Assembly: GCA_015233565.1 (NCBI GenBank)
Contig: JADFXM010000042.1
Location: forward strand, 1 to 64,000
Length of the DNA: 64,000 nucleotides
DNA from: Candidatus Rifleibacteriota bacterium
GTDB taxonomy: Bacteria; Muiribacteriota; Ozemobacteria; Ozemobacterales; Ozemobacteraceae
Direction of reading: 5' to 3'
Part shown: piece by piece, positions 35,240-44,304 of the stretch
How the letters are laid out: every line of letters starts with the position of its first letter
Position numbering within the stretch: position 1 is the stretch's first letter
Position numbers and translations under genes: made by a program
Notes under the pieces: generated by a model
Databases searched by the model: none
What the model was told of the DNA's origin: nothing
What the model saw: only the letters and a program-made list of their open reading frames with translations

Positions 35240-35267
35240 TTGTTTTCAGTTGGAAATTTGATATAAT
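35240..35267 (+). promoter_or_regulatory. Promoter of the plus-strand sugar operon
   Basis: TTGTTT (35240-35245), a 16-base spacer and a perfect TATAAT (35262-35267). A start near 35274 would give a leader of about 20 bases carrying AAGGAG before the ATG at 35295. It probably drives the nine-gene series to 43642. Confidence 0.65.
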
Positions 35268-35294
35268 ACCGATACAAGGAGAGTGAATACCGCC

Positions 35295-36299
35295 ATGGGA
35301 ACGGACCAACCGAAGATCCAAGCCAATGCAAATTTCCACCTCGTATCCGGAAAGGAAACTTTTCAAAAACGAGACCCTCGGTTTATCGAATACCGGAAAT
35401 GTTGGAAAGAATGGCCGGAAACTTTTCACGTTGGGGAATTTCCCCTCTTTTTAGATCTGGAAGTTACCAGCGTTTGCAACCTAAAATGTCCTTTCTGTGC
35501 CACAACCTATCGAGGACATCTGATTCCAAAAGGTTTTATCAGCTTTGAAATAATTCGAAAGATCATTGATGAGGGCGCTGAAAAAGGGCTTTATGGGGTG
35601 AAATTCAATATCAGGGGTGAACCTCTACTCCATCCTGAAATTACGGAATTTGTCAGATATGCAAAATCCAAAGGACTTATCGATGTATATTTCAACACGA
35701 ATGCTTTGTTGCTCGATGAAACAATAGCCGAAAAGTTAATTGAAGCTGGTTTGGATAGACTTTCCATTTCATTTGAAGGGTATACAAAGGAAGTATACGA
35801 AAAGCATCGCGTGGGATCATCCTATGAAAAGGTTCTGGCTAACATTGATACAATGCAGGCTTTGAAAAGAAGGTTAGGTGTTTCTCATCCAAAAATTCGA
35901 GTCCAAACTGTAATGACTCCGGAATTGTCGAACTCATTGGAAGATTACAGGAAATTTTGGGAAAACAGAGCGGATGAGGTTGCCTATCTCGATTTTAAAG
36001 AGATGAAGCGAAAGAAAAAGAAAATTATCTTTCCCTGGGCCTGTCCCCAAATTTGGCAAAGAATGGCTGTTTTCTGGGATGGTACAATTCTTCCCTGCAA
36101 TCATGATGATGAGGCATTCTTAAAATTAGGGAATATTAATGATACTAATATCTCCCAATGCTGGAATTCGACTTTCCTTTCCAAATTGCGAATCTGTCAT
36201 AAAAACGGGGAAGCTCATAAATTTGAAGCTTGTGATGGATGTTACCTTCGTGACAGTGAAATTGCAAAACTCATTGAATCACAAACTCCCCCGAAATAA
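35295..36299 (+). CDS. Radical SAM/SPASM domain enzyme
   Basis: A 334-residue radical SAM protein. The AdoMet-cluster cysteines are C61-x3-C65-x2-C68 (V-C-N-L-K-C-P-F-C), followed by G-G/E-P-L motif N-I-R-G-E-P-L-L-H. The C-terminal SPASM part has W-A-C-P-Q, V-F-W-D-G-T-I-L-P-C-N and A-C-D-G-C, enough for one auxiliary cluster. In polysaccharide loci such enzymes dehydrogenate, epimerise or deaminate sugars. ATG at 35295 is favoured over GTG 35283, which lies only one base from the ribosome site. First gene of the operon, 26 bases before the cytidylyltransferase. Confidence 0.88.
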   Translation: MGTDQPKIQANANFHLVSGKETFQKRDPRFIEYRKCWKEWPETFHVGEFPLFLDLEVTSVCNLKCPFCATTYRGHLIPKGFISFEIIRKIIDEGAEKGLYGVKFNIRGEPLLHPEITEFVRYAKSKGLIDVYFNTNALLLDETIAEKLIEAGLDRLSISFEGYTKEVYEKHRVGSSYEKVLANIDTMQALKRRLGVSHPKIRVQTVMTPELSNSLEDYRKFWENRADEVAYLDFKEMKRKKKKIIFPWACPQIWQRMAVFWDGTILPCNHDDEAFLKLGNINDTNISQCWNSTFLSKLRICHKNGEAHKFEACDGCYLRDSEIAKLIESQTPPK

Positions 36300-36325
36300 T
36301 TTATAAATTGTAAAAGAGGTTTAAA

Positions 36326-37066
36326 GTGATTATTGGTTTAATTATGGGAAGAAAAGGAAGTAAAGGGTTCCCAAAGAAGAATCTTTTTCCAATTCTCGGT
36401 CGGCCACTAGCCTGGTATCCGATGAATGCTGCGGCAAAATGTCCTGAAATTGACGTGTCATATATTTCCACGGATGACGAACGCTTGATGACGATTGCAA
36501 GGGAACATGGCTTTGAAATAATTGTTCGTCCCCCTGAACTTTGTACAGATGGAGCTTTAGGCGAAGCTGTCTATATCCACGCTTATCGTGAAGCCCTCGC
36601 GAGAAATCCCGGAAAATCAATTGACCTTTTGGTCTTGTTAATGTGCAATGCGCCGATGATTACAACTGAAACACTTTCCAAAGGTATCAATCAGCTTTTG
36701 ATCAACCCTGAATATGATTCTGCGATAACAGTTTCCAGATATAATATGTGGAGTCCACTTCGGGCGAGAAAAATAGATTCAGATGGCCTTTTGCAGCCTT
36801 TTGTGCCTTTCGACTTCATGGGAGATCCCAAAAAACTTTCTTGTGATCGGGATTCTCAGGGTGATGTCTGGTTCGCAGATTTCGGTGTTTCCATCATTCG
36901 TCCGAGGAATCTGGAGCACATCGAAGAGGGACTTTTGCCGCAAAAATGGATGGGGAAAAAGATTTTCCCTTTGAACCAAGAGGCTGGTTGCGATGTTGAT
37001 TATGAATGGCAGATCCCGACTGTTGAATGGTGGCTTAGAAAGAACGGATTTTCCCCGGTAGAATGA
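36326..37066 (+). CDS. CMP-sugar cytidylyltransferase (NeuA/KdsB-like)
   Basis: A 246-residue nucleotidyltransferase. The N-terminal nucleotide motif is G-R-K-G-S-K-G-F-P-K-K-N (8-19), a variant of the A-R-G-G-S-K motif of CMP-acylneuraminate synthetases. L-L-M-C-N-A-P near 95 and S-A-I-T-V-S-R-Y near 130 match the CTP_transf_3 fold. It likely activates a nonulosonic or other keto-sugar acid with CTP. The GTG start has AGAGG seven bases upstream. It is clearly distinct from the NeuA on the opposite strand (52731-53477). Confidence 0.85.
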   Translation: MIIGLIMGRKGSKGFPKKNLFPILGRPLAWYPMNAAAKCPEIDVSYISTDDERLMTIAREHGFEIIVRPPELCTDGALGEAVYIHAYREALARNPGKSIDLLVLLMCNAPMITTETLSKGINQLLINPEYDSAITVSRYNMWSPLRARKIDSDGLLQPFVPFDFMGDPKKLSCDRDSQGDVWFADFGVSIIRPRNLEHIEEGLLPQKWMGKKIFPLNQEAGCDVDYEWQIPTVEWWLRKNGFSPVE

Positions 37067-37070
37067 AACA

Positions 37071-37865
37071 ATGAAAATTTCCATTTCCAATATTGCCTGG
37101 GGAAAACAGTTTGATTCCAAGATTCTTGGGGCTTTGAAAAAAGCTGGCTGTGAAGGGCTGGAACTCGCTCCCGGACTTCTCAACTTTGGTGAGCCCGGAG
37201 GGGCTGTTGCAATCCAGTCTTTATTGGATGAGGTGGGATTGCCTATCGTTGGCTTTCATTCTCTGTTATTTGAGCATCCGGAATTACGAATTTTTAAACG
37301 GGCTGATTGGGATGCCATTGTCGCTTGCCTAGACTCCAGGGCTTCACTTTGCCATTATTTGGGAGGAAAATTCCTGGTCTTTGGGTCTCCAACAGCTCGA
37401 AAAATTGACTTCCCTCTTTCAGGGAACCCATTCTCAATAGCTACAGAATTTTTTAAAGTGGTTGGAAAAATAGGAGAACGGCATCAGGTCGAATTTCTGA
37501 TTGAACCCCTTTACCAGGCTGATTTTATCCAGAATTCAATTGAAGGTCTGGATCTTGTACAAGCTGTTGCGAATTCCTGTTTTGGACTTCAAGTTGATCT
37601 CAGAGTTCTTTCCACAAATAAGGAACCCTTAGCTCCAACATTCCGGAAAATTGGTTCTGCTCTTCGACATGTCCATACCGGTGGCTCAGATCTTTCTTTC
37701 ATTGGACCCAACGACGGCATTGATCACCACCTTTTTGCTGAACACCTTCATCAGATTTCGTATAATCGATTCATTTCCCTGGAAATGTTACGGCCCGATG
37801 ACCGTCCTGATATTCCTAAACTTGAGGAGGCAATTCGTTTTGGAAAACAATTTTATTGCTCCTGA
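37071..37865 (+). CDS. TIM-barrel sugar isomerase/epimerase (AP_endonuc_2 family)
   Basis: A 264-residue xylose-isomerase-like barrel. Putative metal ligands are spaced as in the family: Glu in L-I-E-P-L near 142, Asp in Q-V-D-L-R near 177, His in H-V-H-T-G near 200 and Glu in S-L-E-M-L-R-P near 240. The family interconverts keto and aldo sugars or epimerises them. It follows the cytidylyltransferase by four bases and its 3' end overlaps the next gene by 26, so it is part of the same pathway. Confidence 0.82.
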   Translation: MKISISNIAWGKQFDSKILGALKKAGCEGLELAPGLLNFGEPGGAVAIQSLLDEVGLPIVGFHSLLFEHPELRIFKRADWDAIVACLDSRASLCHYLGGKFLVFGSPTARKIDFPLSGNPFSIATEFFKVVGKIGERHQVEFLIEPLYQADFIQNSIEGLDLVQAVANSCFGLQVDLRVLSTNKEPLAPTFRKIGSALRHVHTGGSDLSFIGPNDGIDHHLFAEHLHQISYNRFISLEMLRPDDRPDIPKLEEAIRFGKQFYCS

Positions 37866-38598
37866 AAGCCGTGTTTTGCTGGTCGGGGCTTCAAGTGATA
37901 TTGGACTGGGGCTGATTCCTCGGTTGGCGTCGGCGCCAATTTCCCTGGGATTGCATTTTTTTTCTTCCGAAAACCTTTTCCCAAGCTATCAGGAAGAACA
38001 TTTTCCTTCCAAAATTCAGTTGTTCCAAAAAAATTTGGATTCAGCGGAAGCCTCAATTCAATTAGTTGAGGAATTTTGTCAATGGGCAGGCGGAATTGAC
38101 ATCCTCATTCAATTAAGCGGAACGATAACCAAAATCACTTCCTGGCAGGAAATCACTCCCCAGGAATGGGATCGTGATTTGACAATAAACTGTTCCTCTC
38201 CTTTTTTCCTAGCCAGAACGGCTATTAATCAGATGACACGGGGAGGGAAAATCGTTCTCATGAGCACTGCTTCCGCAACGCACGGCGGCGGACCCACCTC
38301 GTTCGCTTATGGAGTTGCAAAAGCTGGTATTGAAGCTATTACCAGGGGATTGGCAAAATTTGCGGCTCCCAAAAATATTTTGGTAAACGCAATTCGCCCT
38401 GGTTTCATCAAAACCAGATTTCACTCAGAAAAAGCGGGAAAATCCTCTGAGGATCTCCAAAAACGTGTGAAATCCATACCATTGGGCCGAGAAGGCAAGC
38501 CTAAAGACGTTGATGAGCTGATTTTTTTTCTCATTTCTTCGGCAAACGAATTTATTACAGGAGAATGTATCGGAGTAACCGGGGGAGATTTTTTGTAG
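37840..38598 (+). CDS. Short-chain dehydrogenase/reductase
   Basis: A 252-residue SDR. G-A-S-S-D-I-G (16-22) binds NAD(P), the active site includes S-T-A-S and Y-G-V-A-K, and the C-terminus is the typical G-x-x-x-x-V-T-G-G-D. The start is TTG at 37840, supported by a perfect AGGAGG nine bases upstream, although the frame is open much further. Overlap with the isomerase indicates translational coupling. Probable role: oxidation or reduction of a sugar hydroxyl in the same pathway. Confidence 0.87.
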   Translation: MENNFIAPESRVLLVGASSDIGLGLIPRLASAPISLGLHFFSSENLFPSYQEEHFPSKIQLFQKNLDSAEASIQLVEEFCQWAGGIDILIQLSGTITKITSWQEITPQEWDRDLTINCSSPFFLARTAINQMTRGGKIVLMSTASATHGGGPTSFAYGVAKAGIEAITRGLAKFAAPKNILVNAIRPGFIKTRFHSEKAGKSSEDLQKRVKSIPLGREGKPKDVDELIFFLISSANEFITGECIGVTGGDFL

Positions 38599-38689
38599 TA
38601 TTTTTACATCAACCGACCTGCCGAAATATTGAAGTGGTTCGAATTTGAGAAATTATTACATTGTTTGAAAACGAAGAAAGGAACGATAC

Positions 38690-39508
38690 ATGTACGATTT
38701 TTATTTGGGAAGCAGGGCTGAAATTTTCCAGGATGAAGAAAAGTTTCTTTTATCAGTGAAACGAATGCTTCCAAGATGGCTGAATTCCATTCCGGACTCA
38801 GAGTATCTAGCTCTTCACCAGCTTCTGAATTCATTTGATCATTCCAAACCGCTTAATTTGGCTGAAACAGGAACGGGATCAAGTACCATTGTTCTTCTTT
38901 ACCACGCTATGAAATCCAAAGGAATCCTCTTTTCATGGGATATTGCCAATCCGAAAGGGGCTGAACTTCGCTCTATAATTAATGATTCTCTTTGTACTCT
39001 TTTTGAAGAACCCTTATGGAAATTTTGGAAATTTGTTGCTTCCAGCAGCACTTCCCCATACCTAGGAATTCCAATTCTCAAAGAGCAAAACCTATCAATC
39101 GATTTATGTTTTTGTGATAGCGATCACACCTGGGAAACCTTGGGAACCGAGCTTGACCTTCTTTCCGGGGTTTTGAAAAATGGAGCAATAGTAACCATAG
39201 ATGATGCTAATTACAGATTTAAACGCCATAACACTGCTTTCATCAACATGTTTCGGAAAAAATTAGGGCTGGATCCTATTTCTTCGATAGACGATAATCA
39301 ATGTCGAACGTTTGGAGAAGAGGCCGAAAGCTTACTTTGCTCAAAGTTCAAAACAGTGGAATCCCTAAACACTTCTTACTCAACTTCCTGTAGAAAAGAT
39401 CTATTTTTCTCTTATTATTCAAACGATCGTGAACAAATGGCAAAAGAGGGAATGGAACTCTTTTCTGAATTGGAAAACCGTTTTTTGGCCTGGAAGATTC
39501 ACCGATGA
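38690..39508 (+). CDS. Methyltransferase_24-like protein
   Basis: A 272-residue protein with a methyltransferase-like fold: A-E-T-G-T-G-S-S-T (about residues 64-72) as motif I, F-S-W-D-I-A-N as the ribose-binding strand, C-F-C-D-S-D-H-T-W as the acidic motif and V-T-I-D-D-A-N-Y. The D-x-D-H-T pattern is that of class I methyltransferases with a metal-binding Asp/His, such as the Methyltransf_24 or cephalosporin hydroxylase-like group. Probably an O-methyltransferase; substrate unknown. Coupled to the next gene by an ATGA overlap. Confidence 0.65.
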   Translation: MYDFYLGSRAEIFQDEEKFLLSVKRMLPRWLNSIPDSEYLALHQLLNSFDHSKPLNLAETGTGSSTIVLLYHAMKSKGILFSWDIANPKGAELRSIINDSLCTLFEEPLWKFWKFVASSSTSPYLGIPILKEQNLSIDLCFCDSDHTWETLGTELDLLSGVLKNGAIVTIDDANYRFKRHNTAFINMFRKKLGLDPISSIDDNQCRTFGEEAESLLCSKFKTVESLNTSYSTSCRKDLFFSYYSNDREQMAKEGMELFSELENRFLAWKIHR

Positions 39509-40434
39509 GTCTTACAATTCTCATTACTACTTCTTCTTTCGGAAGTGAAACTCCTGAAGGTCTGAATTTACTCAAGGAGCATGGGTTCACTGTTGTAATG
39601 AATCCTTACGGTCGAAAAGTTTCTGAATTGGAGCTTCAAAAGCTTCTTTGTGACAATCAGCCAGTCGGAATTCTCGCTGGGTTAGAAACTTTCTCCAGGC
39701 AAACCCTTGAAATGGCAAAAGGATATCTGAAAACCATTTCCCGGGTTGGGGTCGGTTGGGAAGCTATTGATCATGAGGCCGCCAAGGATTTTGGAATCAA
39801 GGTTTTTCGGACTCCGGGAGTTCTTACTCAAGCGGTGGCAGAGCTTACTATCGGACTTATCTTGGCAGCCCTTCGAAAGATTCCCTATTCCGATCAGAAG
39901 ATTCGGGAGGGAAAATGGGAAAAGACCATGGGGAGCCTCCTTTTCGGAAAAACAGTCGGCATTATTGGCTTTGGAGCAATAGGGCGAAAAGTTGGTGAAC
40001 TTGTTAAAGGGTTCGGAACGCAGGTCATTTTCTGTGATCCGGCAGTGGACGCGGAAACCTGGGCGGAAAAGGTTACTCTGAATGAACTACTCGCTCGGGC
40101 CGATATAATTTCCCTTCATGCGAGCGGAAAAAATCAAATCCTTGGGGAAAAAGAATTCCGCCTTCTGAAAAAACAAGGAGTTATCATCGTAAATACTGCT
40201 CGTGGAGGATTGATAGACAAATCAGTCTTACAAGGATTTCTTTCTGAAGGAACTGTTGGATACGCTTGTTTTGATGTTTTTTCCAATGAACCCTATGAGG
40301 GCCCCTTACGAAAGTGTTCAAATGTAATTCTTACTCCTCATATTGGGTCCTACGCCAGAGAAGCCAGGATCATGATGGAGGAATGTGCAGTAAACAATCT
40401 TCTTCAGGGTTTGTCCCAGGAAAAAAACATATGA
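39505..40434 (+). CDS. D-isomer-specific 2-hydroxyacid dehydrogenase
   Basis: A 309-residue SerA-like dehydrogenase. The NAD motif is G-I-I-G-F-G-A-I-G near 150. The catalytic trio is visible as R in N-T-A-R-G-G-L-I, E in S-N-E-P-Y and H in T-P-H-I-G. It lacks the ACT regulatory domain of housekeeping SerA. Within a sugar operon it may oxidise a 2-hydroxy sugar acid or reduce a 2-keto acid. Overlaps both neighbours by ATGA. Confidence 0.88.
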   Translation: MSLTILITTSSFGSETPEGLNLLKEHGFTVVMNPYGRKVSELELQKLLCDNQPVGILAGLETFSRQTLEMAKGYLKTISRVGVGWEAIDHEAAKDFGIKVFRTPGVLTQAVAELTIGLILAALRKIPYSDQKIREGKWEKTMGSLLFGKTVGIIGFGAIGRKVGELVKGFGTQVIFCDPAVDAETWAEKVTLNELLARADIISLHASGKNQILGEKEFRLLKKQGVIIVNTARGGLIDKSVLQGFLSEGTVGYACFDVFSNEPYEGPLRKCSNVILTPHIGSYAREARIMMEECAVNNLLQGLSQEKNI

Positions 40435-41309
40435 AAGAAAAGGTCGTTGTAATTGGAGGTTCCGGATTTCTTGGAAGTCACCTGGCTGATGTCCTTTCTG
40501 AAAGCGGATTTTTCGTAACTATCTATGATATCAGACCTTCTCCATGGTTGAGACCTGATCAGGAAATGGTAACGGGTGATATCAGAGACGAAATGCTACT
40601 GGAGAAAGCTCTCCAGAAGGCTTCGTATGTGTACCACCTTGCAGGAATTGCTGATATTGGCTATGCTTCTCGAAACCCCAGGGAAACTGTTGAAACAAAC
40701 ATTTTGGGAAGTACCATAATTATTGAACAATGTATTAAAGCGAAGATTAAGCGCTTTCTCATGGCGAGTACAATGTATGTTTTCAGCCAAAAAGGCTCCT
40801 TTTATCGTGTCAGCAAGCAAGCTGTAGAGCTTCTGCTCGAAGCTTATTCCGAAAAATCAGCGCTGGAATACACCATTCTTCGGTATGGCTCTCTTTATGG
40901 CCCTCGTGCGCAGGAATGGAATAGTTTGAAAAATTTTGTGAATCAAGCGGTCAAGGAAGGCCGAATTTCCTACCCAGGATTTGGAGATGAGCGAAGAGAA
41001 TACATCCACGTTCTTGATGCCGCGCAAATGAGCGTGAAGGCTCTTTCCCCAGAATATGCAAATCAGCGATTAATTTTAACGGGTGCTCAGATTCTCAATT
41101 CCAAAGAACTTACCTCGATGATAAATGAAATTCTCGGAGGAGGCGTCAAGGTGGAATTCTATCCCGAAAACCGCGATCCAGCGCATTATGAACTTACTCC
41201 TTATCGTATGACTCACCGAGTGGCTTACAAAATGGTTCCTGAGAAATTCATTGATATTGGCCAGGGAATTTTGGAACTAATCGAAGAGCTCTATGATGAA
41301 AAGAAGTAG
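40431..41309 (+). CDS. NAD-dependent epimerase/dehydratase
   Basis: A 292-residue extended SDR. G-G-S-G-F-L-G (9-15) binds NAD, S-T-M-Y-V-F and Y-R-V-S-K form the active site, and L-R-Y-G-S-L-Y-G-P and R-E-Y-I-H-V-D-A match nucleotide-sugar epimerases. The start is the ATGA overlap at 40431; longer readings run into the dehydrogenase gene. Substrate probably a nucleotide sugar of the same operon. Confidence 0.9.
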   Translation: MKEKVVVIGGSGFLGSHLADVLSESGFFVTIYDIRPSPWLRPDQEMVTGDIRDEMLLEKALQKASYVYHLAGIADIGYASRNPRETVETNILGSTIIIEQCIKAKIKRFLMASTMYVFSQKGSFYRVSKQAVELLLEAYSEKSALEYTILRYGSLYGPRAQEWNSLKNFVNQAVKEGRISYPGFGDERREYIHVLDAAQMSVKALSPEYANQRLILTGAQILNSKELTSMINEILGGGVKVEFYPENRDPAHYELTPYRMTHRVAYKMVPEKFIDIGQGILELIEELYDEKK

Positions 41310-41355
41310 AGCTTCTAAAATACTGAAAATCGGATGAAAATGTGAGATTTGTACA

Positions 41356-42867
41356 ATGAAAGTTCTTCTGATATATCCCAACTTTCATGGAATGAATATG
41401 GTTCCACCAGCTATTGGACTATTCACCGCCATTTTGAGAAATGATGGACATGTCGTGGCTTTGTTCGATACGTCAAATTACAAGATTCCCTGCCAGGAAG
41501 ATTTTGACAGCGATAAGGAAAAAGAGAAGAACCTTTATTCACGACCTTTCGATGGTTCGATTTTAGATATAAATCTTAATCAAGGAGATGTCTTCCAGGA
41601 TTTTTTATTAAAAATTTCCACGTTTCAGCCAGCTCTTTTGGCAATTTCTTGTACTGAAGACACATTTCCATTGGCTGTTTCTCTCTTGCGGAAGCTTCCG
41701 AAAGAACGGCCCAAGGTTATTATAGGTGGCGTTTTTGCAACGTTTGCTCCGGAGAAATGTCTCAATATCCCACAAATTGATATGGTTTGTGTCGGGGAAG
41801 GGGAAGGTCCTCTGAAGGAAGTTTGCCGCCTTTTAGATGAAGGGAAGTCTCTTGATGCGGTTCTTAACCTCTGGCTAAAAAAAGCTGACGGGATCATTAT
41901 TCGAAATCGTTTGAGGCCACCTACGAAGCTTGAGGAAAATCCACTTGTAGACATGAGTCTGATTGATGACTCCAGGTTTTATAGACCCATGCAGGGAAAA
42001 GTCTGGAGAATGCTTCCTGTTGAAACCCACAGAGGTTGTCCTGGGACTTGTACTTATTGTAATTCTCCTTCCCAAACGGATTTATATCGTTCCCAAACCG
42101 GTTGCGAATTTTTCCGGAAGAAATCAGCTGCTGCTATTTACATGGAACTGGTTTATTATCGGGATATATTAAAAGCTGATTCATTCTATTTCTGGGCCGA
42201 TAATTTTTTTGCTTACGGAGAGGATGATTTTCGAAGTTTTTGTGAAATATACAATAAAATTCGGCTTCCATTCTGGTGCCAAGCTCGCCCTGAGTTCATT
42301 ACGGAGGAACGGGTTCGTAAGCTAATGGACCTGGGTTTGTTTCGAATGGGCTTCGGTATCGAACATGGAAATGAAGAATTTCGACAGAAGATCCTGAAAA
42401 GGCGAATCTCTAATAAACGCATGATTGAAGTTTTTTCTCTGCTCAATGACTTGAATCTTCCCTTTAGTGTAAACAACATCATTGGTTTCCCCACTGAAAC
42501 CAGAGAACTTGCTTTTGACACTATCGAATTTAATCGGCTGGTAAAAGCGGATAGCCACAACTGCTATTCTTTCAGCCCCTTTCATGGCACCACCTTACGA
42601 AAACTGGCGGAGAATATGGGCTTTTGCTCGCCGGATACCATTGCCAGATCGTTAACTCGTCCAACGGTTTTGAACATGCCTCAGTTTCCTCCGAATGAAA
42701 TCGAAGGAATTCGTCGATGCTTTGTACTTTATGTTAAACTTCCTAAAGAAGATTGGAGCGATATAAGAAGAGCTGAAGACCTCTCAATGGAAGGAACCGC
42801 CTTCTGGACAAAACTGAGAGAAAAATGCTCGAAAATGCTCTTTCAGAATCAGGAAAGTAAATCGTGA
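41356..42867 (+). CDS. B12-binding-domain radical SAM enzyme
   Basis: A 503-residue class B-like radical SAM protein. Residues 1-200 form the B12-binding-type Rossmann domain (V-G-E-G-E near 146-150; the classical cobalamin D-x-H-x-x-G is not evident). Cluster cysteines are C228-x3-C232-x2-C235 (R-G-C-P-G-T-C-T-Y-C). G-F-G-I-E-H-G-N and N-N-I-I-G-F-P follow. BchE-like enzymes methylate unreactive carbons or build rings. In this operon it could C-methylate or rearrange the sugar. Confidence 0.85.
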   Translation: MKVLLIYPNFHGMNMVPPAIGLFTAILRNDGHVVALFDTSNYKIPCQEDFDSDKEKEKNLYSRPFDGSILDINLNQGDVFQDFLLKISTFQPALLAISCTEDTFPLAVSLLRKLPKERPKVIIGGVFATFAPEKCLNIPQIDMVCVGEGEGPLKEVCRLLDEGKSLDAVLNLWLKKADGIIIRNRLRPPTKLEENPLVDMSLIDDSRFYRPMQGKVWRMLPVETHRGCPGTCTYCNSPSQTDLYRSQTGCEFFRKKSAAAIYMELVYYRDILKADSFYFWADNFFAYGEDDFRSFCEIYNKIRLPFWCQARPEFITEERVRKLMDLGLFRMGFGIEHGNEEFRQKILKRRISNKRMIEVFSLLNDLNLPFSVNNIIGFPTETRELAFDTIEFNRLVKADSHNCYSFSPFHGTTLRKLAENMGFCSPDTIARSLTRPTVLNMPQFPPNEIEGIRRCFVLYVKLPKEDWSDIRRAEDLSMEGTAFWTKLREKCSKMLFQNQESKS

Positions 42868-42934
42868 AAAGCGTATACTGAACAGCTGCGCAAACCAGGG
42901 TGGGGATTTATAGTGCCTGCAGAGGACAAATTTA

Positions 42935-43642
42935 ATGACTCAAACAAAAAAAAACAGTAATCATTCTGAATTATTGAGAAATAATAAAAATGCTTTATTT
43001 TTCGATTTTGACGGTGTTTTGGTTGACTCAGTCGAAGTAAAAACCCGGGCTTTTGCTAGACTTTTCAGCCAATATGGCCCTGCGGTTGAAGAAAAAGTAA
43101 TTGATCATCACCGAAAGAATGGCGGAATGACTCGAATTGAAAAGTTTCGATGGTACTATAAGGAATTTCTGGGAAAACCGATTTCCCAACATGAAATGGA
43201 TGACTTATGTAAAAAATTCGCTCAATTGGTGATTGACGAGGTGGTTGTCGCTCCCGAAATCCTTGGGGCAACCGATTTTCTAGAAAAATGTGTCCCCAAA
43301 ATTCCATGTTTTCTCATTTCCGCAACACCAGAAGAGGAAATACATCTTATTGTTTCCCGTCGGGGAATTCATTCTTTTTTTGAAGAAATCCGCGGAGCTC
43401 CAACAAAAAAATCCGAGAATCTGTCCCAGTTACTTCAAAAATTTTCTCTTGATCCTGACCGGTGCATATTTTTTGGCGATGCGGAAACCGATTTCCTCGC
43501 GGCGCAACGTTGCCATGTTCGATTTATAGGAGTTCTTCCAAATTCAGAAGCCCCCCTATTGAAAGTTGCCCCGGGAATTGAGTGGTTCAAAAACTTTCTT
43601 GAAATTCAGCATTCCCTTTCCTCTCCGATTTTTGAGGGATAA
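42935..43642 (+). CDS. HAD-superfamily phosphatase
   Basis: A 235-residue HAD hydrolase. Motif I is F-D-F-D-G-V-L-V-D-S (nucleophile D24, acid D26), motif II the Ser/Thr in L-I-S-A-T, motif III K in T-K-K-S and motif IV F-G-D-A-E-T-D. A helical cap lies between motifs I and II (subfamily I, beta-phosphoglucomutase-like). It likely dephosphorylates a sugar-phosphate intermediate. Last gene of the plus-strand operon. Confidence 0.88.
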   Translation: MTQTKKNSNHSELLRNNKNALFFDFDGVLVDSVEVKTRAFARLFSQYGPAVEEKVIDHHRKNGGMTRIEKFRWYYKEFLGKPISQHEMDDLCKKFAQLVIDEVVVAPEILGATDFLEKCVPKIPCFLISATPEEEIHLIVSRRGIHSFFEEIRGAPTKKSENLSQLLQKFSLDPDRCIFFGDAETDFLAAQRCHVRFIGVLPNSEAPLLKVAPGIEWFKNFLEIQHSLSSPIFEG

Positions 43643-44097
43643 CTTTCTTCTAATGTTTAAGTTCGAACATTGTTTTGTTCGGCTAAGTTGCCTGGGCAAA
43701 AGTCATGATTTTCCTGATGGTTCTTTTGACTCGGCTCAGCAGCCCTACTAGCGTGAGTTTATTGAGATGCCCCGATACATCCGCTGTGATGCTATTCTGC
43801 AGAAAAAGAAAAAAACATGTTTCTCAAAAAATCGCTTCAAATCGGGATTGAAATTATTTTTCCAGAATTTACAATCTTTTATGACTTTTTCTATCTTTTT
43901 TCTCTATCTTTCAATAAAATGGAACAGAGTCATTCTCGACTGCTAAAGCCTATAATGTTCCAGTAAGGTAGTTTTTTGCTTCTTATATCTAATAAAGGAA
44001 AAAACCGTTTTTGTTCTTTTTCATCTTTTGGAAATACCTCAAATACAAAGCTTTTTGAAAAAAATCACCCTCCGTTTTTCTCTAATATCAATTATTA
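43643..44097. other. Convergent intergenic region
   Basis: No gene. Minor hairpins are present: CGAACA/TGTTCG at about 43664-43681 and TGGAACA (43920-43926) with TGTTCCA (43956-43962). None has a convincing T-run. The minus-strand small gene begins just beyond 44098. Confidence 0.4.
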
Positions 44098-44304
44098 TTA
44101 ATCCGTAGGTATGATTAAATCCTCCAAAAAAAGATTTTCCATAAAATCATTGGAAAGCGTTGGACGTTTTTCTGAATATTCAATTTTTTTCGAATAAGCT
44201 TGCTTCATCGCCTTTGGCTCCCAACGTTGTCGGAAAATTTCTTCAGCAGCCAAGAAGATTGAGACCCACGAACTAATTATGAATGGTATAATTTCTCGCT
44301 TTCC
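44098..44304 (-). pseudogene. Continuation of the small gene in the -1 frame
   Basis: Directly overlapping the 3' end of the coupled small gene (44277-44504), a second frame stays open from 44304 to TAA at 44098. It has no ATG before an internal Met; a TTG at 44253 would give 51 residues. The product reads like a genuine protein end: a W-V-S-I-F-L-A-A-E-E-I-F-R-Q-R-W helix and an acidic tail F-L-E-D-L-I-I-P-T-D. Joining the frames by a -1 shift near 44280 gives one smooth helical protein of about 135 residues. A single-base deletion or programmed -1 frameshift are the candidate explanations. Confidence 0.4.

Noticed and set aside
39505..40434. Housekeeping SerA (serine synthesis).
   Set aside because: No ACT domain and the gene is embedded in a sugar operon by ATGA overlaps; called generically instead.
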